Shown: piece by piece, positions 44,901 to 56,900 of the stretch | How the letters are laid out: each line of letters starts with the position of its first letter | Position numbering within the stretch: the first letter of the stretch is position 1 | From: Omphiscola glabra | Taxonomy: Eukaryota > Mollusca > Gastropoda > Lymnaeidae | Reading direction: 5' to 3' | NCBI GenBank assembly: GCA_964017045.1 | Contig: OZ024809.1 | Coordinates: 29,719,354-29,783,353 of the forward strand | Length of the DNA stretch: 64,000 nucleotides | Program-made: the position numbers and the translations under genes | Notes under the pieces: generated by a model | What the model saw: only the letters and a program-made list of their open reading frames with translations | What the model was told of the DNA's origin: nothing | Databases searched by the model: none

Positions 44901-47900
44901 AAAAAAAAAAAAAAAATTAATACGAAAGATATCTTATAAATAAAAATTAATAGTTTATTAAATAATATTTAAATTCTTTATTTTTAAACAAATCATAATT
45001 TTTTAATTTGAAACAAATCCCTCACATTTTACTTTCAAACAAACGCTCACTTGTTACGCAGACAAAACTAAAAATGTGCAACACAATAATTGTTATCACC
45101 AAATTAATTCAAATATTCATGGGATGAAGCCCTTTAGGCCTGCTACCACCACCCTCCCGTCTAAAGCAGTCCCAGTTCTTCACCTTAGGCATGTTTTTAC
45201 TGTGAGGGAAATCTCTTGGTTAACACTGCCAGAAATGATTGGTGATAAAAATAAATTTTGAAAAAAAAACACTTGAAATGAAACTAAACTTTAAATTGAA
45301 TAGTTACCAATTTGGCCGACTTCCTGGCTTGCTTTAATGCCTGATCGAGGGAAACCTCCAGCATGGACGTGTCTTCCCAGGTCAAAGGGTTAGGGTTACG
45401 GAAAACTGTTAGGATCAAATAAACAATTCATCTAGAAATGCGTAGATAATTTTATTAGCTTGCAATGACTAAAATAGTGAGTAAAATAATTTGTGTGAGA
45501 GACGGGTGTGGCCCGAGACTGGCCAAGATTTTTGCCAACTGTACCCCACGAAAAAACTCAGTAGTTTGCTGAAAAATAACGCACCTCAATATATAAGGTA
45601 AAAATGTCGCATGGGTAGGACACCCCCGCTCTCAGCGCTCAACTTCCTATTCCGGTGTAAACTAAATCAGTTATTTTCACTGGCTAAAATTTAAATCGAG
45701 TAATAGGTCAATATCTAAAGGCTATTTGATCACACACAAATCTTATTGAACATCTTTTGTAAAAAATAATTATAGTTCTGATAGGGGTAAGATCTGATTT
45801 TCTACAAAATTTTAGCTTAATGGGCCCTTATGGCTTCTTAACCTTTTTGGCTTAATGGGCATTTATGGCTTTTTAAGCTATCTTAGCTTAATGGGCCCTA
45901 ATGGCTTTTTAAGCTATTTTGGCTTAATGGGCCCTAATGGCTTTTTAAGCTATTTTGGTTTAATGGGCCCTAATGGCTTTTTAAGCTATTTTGGCTTAAT
46001 GGGCCCTAATGGCTTTTTAAGCTATTTTGGCTTAATGGGCCTTTATGGTCAAATGGTCGCAAATTGTTTGTTTTTTATAATTTAAAAAGAAAAGGTCATT
46101 TGCAAGGTCGTCCATCCTTCACTTTTAATAGTGGGTTAAGAATGAGACATTATTTGCATTTTAAAAATAAGTGTAGCCCTCTTTAAAAGGACTTTTCAAA
46201 TGAAGTTCTTTCAGATATTAAATTTGGATTCTAGATGCTCGCGGTGGCACCCCACTTATTTTTAACTTATTTAATATCAAAGTTGGATTACATCTCTTTA
46301 TATTTTAAACTTTACCTGCCGAGTCGATGAAGGGAAAGAACTCATACTCCAGGTGTGGCTTGATCTCGTTGGATCTGATCCTACTCATGGTCTTCTCGAT
46401 GAACATCTCCTGGATCTCCACTTCTCTGACGGCCCTGTCCCAGTTGGCCATGTCAAATTTCTTTAGCTTAAACGGGTCCTGGGAGCTTGTGGACAAACTG
46501 ATCAACTGTAAAGTGGATACAAAAAATTACACGTTTTAATTTTTAAATTTAAGCACGGGACGTTAAGCTCTGGAAAGGGAAAGAGGGGGGTGGGGGTGTC
46601 TAAGAATGTGTGACAATTTGTGGCACAAGTTTAGTAGTAAGGTGTATTTTAGAGGAAAAAATAATTTTAACCAATTTTTTTTAGTTCGAAAGCGTGAAAT
46701 ATTGGGGGGGGGGGGGGACCAAAAATTGTCCTAACCTAAATTATAAACTAATGTGAAATGCTTTACGCATGGCCCCTATGAGACCAGTAGCATGTCTATA
46801 TTTATTAATATAAATGGCATTTCTGGTGTGTGACAAGGATTGTAGGCTACGTAGCCTATATAATAAGATCCCATGTGTAGCGCCTGATAGTGGTATCTTT
46901 TCAGTACAAATACAATGTTTTAAAAAAAATAAATACATTTTTTAAAATTAATTTTCCAGGTGTCATCTAGCACTTTGTCCTGTATTTAAAAAGTTGCAAC
47001 AACAAAGTAATATATGCAGATTCACTTACGGTAACTTTTGCAGGCGTCTCCACTCGATCTTTTATCGCCTTCATGTAATGGGACATTATCGGGGACCTCA
47101 GCTCAACTTTTTTGGCGTCCTCTTTATCCTTCTCACTCCTGAAGCGGAACTGAACAAAGATAATCTCAACTGTTCCATAGCTCCTGTTTCTTAGGTAATA
47201 CTTATCTCTGTTGACAGAACAAAGCGCAAGCCATAAGCCAGTGAGTCGATGCCACAAGAGACATGAACATGAGTGATATAGAAAAAACAACGACAGTCAT
47301 TCACTACTTCTTCTATACTTTGAGGGCCCACGATCAATGCATTTCATTGATCATTCTGGCTCCTATGCTTGTAAAGGGGTTCGCGATGTAGCTGTTCATG
47401 GTTTTGAAGAGGATACTTCAGTGGTTCTCAACGATGGTATTAAGAACTGGGGGTTGTTCGCTGGTTCTTATTTAAAACTCATGGAGAGTATTTTTTTTTT
47501 CAGAGGCAGACATTTTAAATAAAAGAATTGCTTATTTCAAACATTAAAGTGGCTATTGGTACCCGGGTACCAGAATTGAGAGGTTGGTATTAAAAAACGA
47601 TTTACAATATTTTTGTTGGGTTTGTAAGACCAAATGAGGTATCAAATGAAAGATAATTGAATGGACTAAACGTTTCAAATCTTAATTCTTCAGTTTTACT
47701 TAATTTAACTACCACAAATGACATCCGAAAAGCATTGAGCCTAATGGTGCGAATGGCGGCGCTGCGTGTCCGGGTCCATTTTGACTAATGCTATTCGGAT
47801 GTCATTTGTAGTAGTTTATTTTAGTTAAAATGAAAAATTAAGTTTACAAACATATAGTACATTCAATTATCTTTCATTTGATACCTCATTGTATCTTACA

Positions 47901-50900
47901 AACCCAACAATAATATTTTAATAGTTTTTTAATCCTAACCTCTCACTTCTGGTACCCGGGTACCAATAGGTGCAGCCTTCAAACATTGGATTTAATGATT
48001 CTATTGTAGTTATTGAAAATATGGATAAATATTGATGGGTAAAAAAATAATTTAAAAAATAAAGGTTGACTTTGTTTCTTTCAAATACAAATTGCATATG
48101 ATAATAAGGTGTTTCGCAAGCAGATATATTGCATATTTTAATCAAGTGTTTAGCTAGCAGATAAATTGCAGTTGATAATAAGGTGTTTAGCAAGCAGATA
48201 TATTGCATATTTTAATCAGGTGTTTAGCTAGCAGATAAATTGCAGTTGATAATAAGGTGTTTAGCAAGCAGATATATTGCATATTTTAATCAAGTGTTTA
48301 ACTAGCAAATAAATTGCAGTTGATAATAAAGTGTTAAACTAGTTCTTGAATTTCCAGCGCGGGTGATCTGACTAATTACAAGCGTGAAGAATAGATTACT
48401 TGTAGTAATTTTCCATTCCCGGCTTGATGACAGTTGCCGAGCTTTCCAACACGTCATTCGACTTCCTGAAGTATCCAACAAAAGCACGGACCATTGTTTT
48501 CTCGCTGAATGTCAATTTGCTGGCTATCTCAACCTGTCACAAAGAAATAATGGATTGAATGCATTGGCCATATATATTTTCCCACTTCACATTCTATATA
48601 TATTTTCCCACTTCACATTCTATATATATTTTCCCACTTCACATTCTATATATATTTTCCCACTTCACATTCTATATATATTTTCCCACTTCACATTCTA
48701 TATATATTTTCCCACTTCACATTCTATATATATTTTCCCACTTCACATTCTATATATATTTTCCCACTTCACATTCTATATATATTTTCCCACTTCACAT
48801 TCTATATATATTTTCCCACTTCACATTCTATATATATTTTCCCACTTCACATTCTATATATATTTTCCCACTTCACATTCTATATATATTTTCCCACTTC
48901 ACATTCTATATATATTTTCCCACTTCACATTCTATATATATTTTCCCACTTCACATTCTATATATATTTTCCCACTTCACATTCTATATATATTTTCCCA
49001 CTTCACATTCTATATATATTTTCCCACTTCACATTCTATATATATTTTCCCACTTCACATTCTATATATATTTTCCCACTTCACATTCTATATATATTAT
49101 ACAAAAAGAATGGTACATAAGACTTGCTGCAGATGACAATCCATTCTTTCAATTTTTCAGCCCCCACACACACCCCCCCCCCCCCCCCCAAAAAAAATTT
49201 TTTTTTTTTTTCCCTGTTTTTCAAGGGGAAGATGAAGGAAATATTTAGCAATATATTCTTAACAACTGTAGCCATCACTAAGTCCTACACAGATGCATAT
49301 AAAGAGTTTATTCCAAAAAACTTGACTTGATTTTTAAGAGGGGGAGGGGGGAGGGTCTTTTTTTCCAAATGGCCTAATATTTGACTAAATATTTTTGTTC
49401 CTTTAAAATCGTTTGTTAAAATTGCGTGCTGGTGCGCCCTGATATATTTTGTTTTTTTAAAAATGGCCTAATATTTGAGTCAATTTGACTAAATATTTTT
49501 GTTCCTCTAAAATCGTTTGTTAAAATTGCGTGCTGGTGCGCCCTGATATATTTTGTTTTTTAAAAATGGCCTAATATTTGAGTCAATTTGACTAAATATT
49601 TTGGTTCCTCTAAAATCGTTTGTTAAAATTGCGTGCTGGTGCGCCCTGATATATTTTGTTTTTTAAAAATGGCCTAATATTTGAGTCAATTTGACTAAAT
49701 ATTTTTGTTCCTCTAAAATCGTTTGTTAAAATTGCGTGCTGGTGCGCCCTGATATATTTTGTTTTTTAAAAATGGCCTAATATTTGAGTCAATTTGACTA
49801 AATATTTTTGTTCCTCTAAAATCGTTTGTTAAAATTGCGTGCTGGTGCGCCCTGATATATTTTGTTTTTTAAAAATGGTTTATCTACTTATACATTCTTC
49901 TCGGCGCTAATGCAGAGTATTGGTGCCATTAGGGATACATTTAGGGTTCAGGTTAGGTTTAGGGATACATTTAGGGTTCGGGTTAGGTTTAGGGATACAT
50001 TTAGGGTTCAGGTTAGGTTTAGGGATACATTTAGGGTTCAGGTTAGGTTTAGGGATACATTTAGGGTTCAGGTTAGGTTTAGGGATACATTTAGGGTTCA
50101 GGTTAGGTTAAGGGATACATTTAGGGTTCAGGTTAGGTTTAGGGATACATTTAGGGTTCAGGTTAGGTTTAGGGTTCAGGTTAGGTTTAGCGATAGTGAA
50201 TTATAAAAATTCACGGGTCGTGGCAACCAAGAGGACGGCCGTGTGATACATCGTGGCACCAATTGTCTGCATTTGCCATTTTCCTTCATGTGCTCTCCAC
50301 GGTTCCACCCATGAGCTGCACCAATGAACTACGATAGCAAGTGGGCCATGGCCAACCCCCACAATTCTCCCACAGAAAGTACTGACCAATGAAAAAAAGA
50401 ATCCCTAGGTACCACTGCTTACCGACACACAATCGCCTTTGTTTAAAATGCCGAGATACGAGGCCGCCTCTCCTCCACACAGGCCAATGTACTTGACTAT
50501 CTCTGACGCGGCCGTGATCAAGACGTTGCGGTAGTCTGTCACGGAATTCTCCAATGTCGTAATATTCCCAGCCTGCAGCAGTGAGCTAAAAATAGAACAA
50601 TATTATTGTGCTACTTCCTTAATGTTAATGGTTACTTTCATAAGGTACATAAATTATAAATGATTTTAAAAGATTGTTTTTTCAAACCTAGACAATATTC
50701 ATGTAATTTCATCGATGTACAAAAGAAAGAGTTTAACTGGAATTCGCACTAACGGAAGCATGCACTTGGCCAGACATGTTTGATATCATCAGTGCATTAA
50801 TAATTTAATAATTTCTTCAATTTTAAGTCCCAATAATACAGCACTGAAATGATCTAAAGCCGGCTTGCACTTGCACATCATACGGCCCGCGGCCTGTCAG

Positions 50901-53900
50901 CACCTACATGGCGGTCCACGAAGTAACGAAATATTATTTTATTAATTATTTTATCACTAGCTTTCCGCACTGTCATATCTTCTTTCGGCCCGCACAAGTT
51001 TTTTCATAACGTATCACGGCCCGCCTTACATTTTGAGTTGTGCAGGCCCGATCAACAGCACTGGAATGATCTACCGCACTGGAATGATCTACAGCACTGG
51101 AATTATCTACGGCATTGGCATTGGAGTTATCTACAGCATCGGAATGACCTGGGCTACTGGCATTCATCTAGCACAACTAAACATTGCCATTAGATCATTC
51201 TTAATAACAATTAACACGTTTTCTAACAATATATTTACTTGCACAAAGAATTAACTATCATGTCTATTTAAAAAAAAAAAAATACTTTAATGGCTTTAAT
51301 AAAAATCTTTGAAATAATTCCATTTATTTCTTTTAGCCCTCGAAATATAGAAGAAGGAGGATACCGCAGACGCCGCCATGTTCATCCATTAAAGCAGTGG
51401 TTCTCAACCTTCCTAATGCCGCGACCCATTAATACTGTTCCTCATGTTGTGGCGACCCCCAGACACAAAATTATTTCGTGGCTCCTTCTTAAATGTAGAG
51501 CATATGTGTTTTCTGATGGTCTTAGGCGACCCCTGGGAAAGGGTCGCGACCCACAGGTTGAGAACCGCTGCATTAATGGATAACATAGTGGAGACGGAGT
51601 TTTGTTTTCAATTCAAACTTCCACTTACAGTATAGCGGATGCTACGAAAACTCCTTTCATCAATGAACTGATATGAGACTGGCTTAATAAGAGTAGTTGA
51701 ATCTAAAGTGGAAAAGGGGGGAACAAATGAGGTGTGCTTACCATGCTTCTGTGCGGTAGGTTTTGTAGGTCCCGTTCCTCGGGTTGACCAACTCTCGCTG
51801 GGGACACTCTCCAAGCTCAAGGGTTTTGTTGAATTTGTGCTGGTACTCGAACGCTTTGATGTGCATGCTGGCTGTGACGGGCGTGCTGGGGAGAGAAAGA
51901 TGATGTGTCATATGACGTGACGGGCATGTTGAGAATAGAAATTTGATATGTCAATGGGCGAGATATCACGTGACGGGCGTGTTGGGAATAGAAATTTGAT
52001 ATGTCAATGGGCGAGATATCACGTGACGGGCGTGTTGGGAATAGAAATTTGAGGTTCAATGGGCGAGATATCACGTGACGGGCGTGTTGGGAATAGAAAT
52101 TTGAGGTTCAATGGGCGCTATATATCATGTCATGGCTAATTGATGCTTTGGAGAAGAATAACATTGTTGGAGGGGGGAGGGGTAGTGATCATTAAAATGT
52201 AAATAATGTTTACAGCACTGCACCTATAAAATTGAGCATCGCCTAAGAAAATAAAACAATATGTTATACCCACCCCCCCCCCCCCAGAAAAGGGGTCTGA
52301 CATTACAAGTTTGAGCACCACTGGACACGGCCGTAAAGGGGGTGGGGACGTCCCTCCTTGACATTCACCTAGGGCAGGGGTGGGCAAACTTGTTGTGCTG
52401 AGGGCCACATTGACATATGTAAAACTATTTGGGGGCCGCATGTATACTATGTCCAATTTTTACGTGTCGATAAACATTTCTCTATATTAAAAATCGCATT
52501 TTAGCATTACAAGTACAAGACAAAGGTCAAGGACTGTTTTTAAAAAATTGAAAATTAGAAAAATGTTGATACAAAATGTAAAAACAATTATAACGGTACA
52601 TGAAATTCTATAAAATTCAACAATATGACTTAAAAACAAAGAGTTCTTTTTAAATTAATAAATGCCTCAGAGGGCCGCATAAAATCAAATGCCGGGCCGC
52701 ATGCGGCCCGCAGTTTGCCCACCCCTGACCTAGGGGCACCATTTTCAGATTTACTTATTCATATTTCTTGTATGCCTTGAGGGTTACCGTTGCTAGGGGT
52801 GGCACAATCAAAGACCGCCACTTGTGTACAAAAACTAGCTCCCCCCCCCCTTCTGCCACCACCGGATGATCAGGTGAATCTTCAATGACGCAACTTGACC
52901 ACGCAATCACACCGTTGAAGAACGCTCTGGGACGACGCGGGCTGCAGCAGGCGGTGTGTGCTAAAGTAAACACCCACGCTTCCGGTGCAGCTGCAACGAA
53001 AAGGACGCTCCTCACAACATCTAAACACCAAAACATCGCACACGTGACACATGCGTGCATACGCTCACATACACACTCAACAAGAGATATCATAATAAAA
53101 TCATGAATGGGATTTTAGAATTGAGAATAGTTCAAATTAATTTGAATTATTTTGTTACTTTAAGTACTACGATTTCGGCCAATTTGGATTTTTTAAATTT
53201 AAAAATAAGAAAATTAAGATTCAAATCCCCACATGTCATAATTGTCTGCTCCTTTTCAAAATCTAGGCGCCGTCTGCTAGGAATGTTTGTTGTCTTATAT
53301 GAATGTTTGTTGTCTTACAGCAGTGGTTCTCAACCTTCCTAATGCCGCGGCTCCTTAATACCATTCCTCATGTTGTGACCGACCTCCCCCCCCCCCCCCA
53401 AACCGTAAAATTATTTTCGTTCATAACTATGTTTTCCGATGTTCCTAGACGACCCCTGTGTAAGGGTCGTTCGAACCCCGCAAAGGGAACGTGAGCCACA
53501 GGTTGAGAACCACTGTCTTACGGGAATGTGTGTTGTCTTTTCCTGGCTAATTGATCTTGGACTTTACTGGTTTTGGGGGGGGGGGGGGGGTGCTTTCTCC
53601 CATTGAGGTGCAGGTGCTCACCAGTTTATCTGTTGGTTTGATGGCTTTCATATACAGGAAGTCTAGGTGTGCCATGATAGCATAACCCCCCCCCCCCCTC
53701 ACTTTTTTTGTTTTTTTGCCCCAAATATTTGGCAGACCTGAGAATGAGAAATGGTTGCCTAATGGAGATTTTCTTTTCTTCCACGACTGTAAGTCAGTGA
53801 CCAGAGCTACCGTCCGATTCAATGCATTGCAGTTCTTAATCAATAGTGAAGCTTTCATCTCAAATGTGGTTACTATATGATTTACACACAGTAACGTAAC

Positions 53901-56900
53901 GCCCCATTCCGAGCAGTAGCGTGGGCCCCCCTCCCCCCGGGGCTGCCTGGGTGTGGGGCGGCGCTTAGATATCTAAGGGGCACAAAAGTTGGGATGTAAA
54001 AAAGGGGGGGGGGGAATGTTTTAACAATCAGCTTTGAATGCGGAGGGCAAAACTACAAATTCACGCGACGGATCTGCACCCATTAACACGTTTGTATGCC
54101 AGCTCAGCTATAGATCATTATGCAGCGTTTTAAATCCGGTCGGTCGTATCGTAATTCAAGGATTCTCAATTCATTCCACACAAAATACCGCCCTAGCCAT
54201 TCAGAGAGTCTCATTTCATCTCAAAAAAATCCCCCGCCTTAGGATGCATCTGGTGACCTTGACATTCACATTGAGAGCGCATTGTAGGCATCCGCCGAAT
54301 ATGTAACAAAAGAGAGATGGGAGGAAGTGGAGAAAAAAAACGCGTGGGAGTAAGAGGACAGGGGGGGGGGCAGAGAGAGAGAGGGAGAGCGAGATATGTG
54401 GCTGATTCCTTGATTTCCCAATCTTTGAAAGGTCAATGGAGAGGTGTTCCCCCCCCCCCCCCCTCTTTCCGTGTCTCTATAGTTAACGTTTGTTCTTCCG
54501 CTTGTTGTGCAACACATAATGATGAAAACATTCACGGAATCAGTCGGCCACTTCCTAGCATCCTACAGACTTTTCTCAACTTATTCAGGAATGAAATCCT
54601 GTGCTGAGCGGCCCTTTACCCCCCACCCCTTTTTTTACTCCCACCCCGAAATTGTTGCTTTTTTAAAAATTTTACATTTGAAAAATAAAATTATAATTAT
54701 AAATATTATAATACCACAAGAAAAATAAAAAATCGACTGACTGGAAGTGAAACATGTTCATTTAAGTATTTTAAGAAATTGGTATTCTAATCCAACATTA
54801 CTACTCTTTAATGATAATTCCTTTTTTTTTTCTTTCCTTCTTTGGGCCTACTTTTCTATTGTATTTGTACTTTTATTTTCTTGACATCTATTTGCTTTAT
54901 TTTGATTGTTGACAGTGTCATCCATCAACAAATTTGACAATACCATCAACCGAATGTTTCCTTTGGCTTATTGACAAAATATTTTCCCTTTGTTTGGCTG
55001 AGTGCAAAGCACGGTATCTGATGACGAGTGCTTCACTCTGACGTCACCCATTTATCTTTCACTTTATTTTAAGCAGAATTTTGTACTTCGTCCTGTTACA
55101 AGATCCAGCCATGAAAAGTTAAACACTCGATAGACCCCACCGCCAAAGGTTTTGATTATTTTCCACGAAATGGGGGGGGGGGGGTGTAAGGGCGAGAAGA
55201 GGCGTTTCAAAGATCAATCGTAGTAAATAAATAGTGGAACAAGATATGTTTAGACTTGGAAAAAAACAAAAACAAACAGAACAATTAAAAGGAGGTATCG
55301 GCTAAAAGCCTTCTTCTTGAGGAGACAATGAGGGTTTGTTATTTCTTTGTGGAAATGAACTGCAGATAATTTACTTTAATATTTCATTCTGTGTGTGTGT
55401 GTGAGAGAGAGAGAGAGTGTTGTTATGAAGGATGACGTGTTCTTAGCACACCTATCTCTCGTCCCACGTGCATGACCCCTCGTGAACTCTCGTGACCGCC
55501 TTTGAAGGAAGTGTGGCTAGAAAAACCTTATTTACAACATAAAGTCTAGTCAGGAGAACTGTCGAAAATAATAGAAGATTCTGGATAAAACGGGAAGGCA
55601 AAACAATGTGTTAGGTGGTTCGAGAGACCTTAGTAGGAAATGCCTATAAAATGGGCTGACCGATAGAGAGGGGGAGAGATTTTGTTTTGATCACGAGATA
55701 TTCTATGTCATACTTTGTTGTGTGTAGAGTTTTCTATTTCCTCATACAATTTTGTGCTCATTGTATTTTTATATACAGTACCGGTACCAGAAAATCTGTA
55801 AGTTTATAATTTTAATAATATTTCTCTTGCTGTTATTATTTACTTGAAGTTTACAAATTAAAAAAGTTACTACTTGTAATTAGCTCTGGCCTTGATTGTC
55901 GTTATATTTGTTATTATTTTTAAATGTTGGTATCGTCCTTTATTATGGACCGTTTCTAGAACGAGCCATAGTCTAAAATTAAGAGATTAAATTCTCAATT
56001 CATAACGGTCCGTAATAGTGTGTGTGCGTGTTGCTTTCAGTCAATGTGTGTCTAGATATTTCTCGTTGAAATCAAATGATCGGAAAGTGGGGAGTGGTGG
56101 GGTGGGGGCATGTCAAAGAATATTTGTTTATTCCTTCTTACTCACGAATGTTATATCTAGCTAAATAAACAAATCGCTTCCGCTGGGGAGATTGAGGTGA
56201 GTGAGGTGATTGAAGTGAGTGAGGAGATTGAAGTGAGTGGGGAGATTAAGGTGAGTGAGGTGATTGAAGTGAGTGGGGAGATTGAAGTGAGTGGGGAGAT
56301 TGAAGTGAGTGGGGAGATTGAAGTGAGTGGGGAGATTGAGGTGAGTGGGGTGATTGAAGTGAGTGGGGAGATTGAAGTGAGTGGGGAGATTGAAGTGAGT
56401 GTGGTGATTGAAGTGAGTGAGGAGATTGAAGTGAGTGAGGTGACTGAAGTGAGTGAAGGACGGCGGGAATTATGATGGGGGACAAAAACAACGCATCAAA
56501 CAAACACTAGAAAATTTCGTCATTTCCCGTTTCCTGTTTTCAAGATTTCTGCTACCCCCACTCGTGCCTGGTCATGGTGGATGAAAGTTTGTCTGGGTGA
56601 GTGACTTAGCACGCGCATGTCTCTCTGAGTGAGTGACAGCACTCAGTTGTCTGTCTGTGTTAATGACTTAGCACTAAGTTGTTTGTCTAGGTTAGTGGTC
56701 GGCAATTCGCGAGCCGCATGCGGCTCTTTAACGACACGAGTGCGGCTCGGCCAGCCGGCCACAAATCAGTTTTGACACCGAAAAACATGGTTCTTGACAA
56801 GTACTTTAAAATAATTTTTGCCTCTTTTGACGAATGAGTTTGCCGACTACTAGCCTAGTTGAGTGATTTAGCAACCGCTTTTCTGTCTGGGTGAGTGATT

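Noticed and set aside
48384..49248. Two overlapping frames of 250 and 229 codons
   Set aside because: The first begins within the antisense of exon 4 and both then read a 26-bp array in different frames.
53630..53690. Possible exon MAHLDFLYMKAIKPTDKL before GTGAGC (minus strand)
   Set aside because: It ends in phase 0 while exon 2 needs two leading bases, exon 1 already joins exon 2 in phase, and no clean acceptor precedes it.
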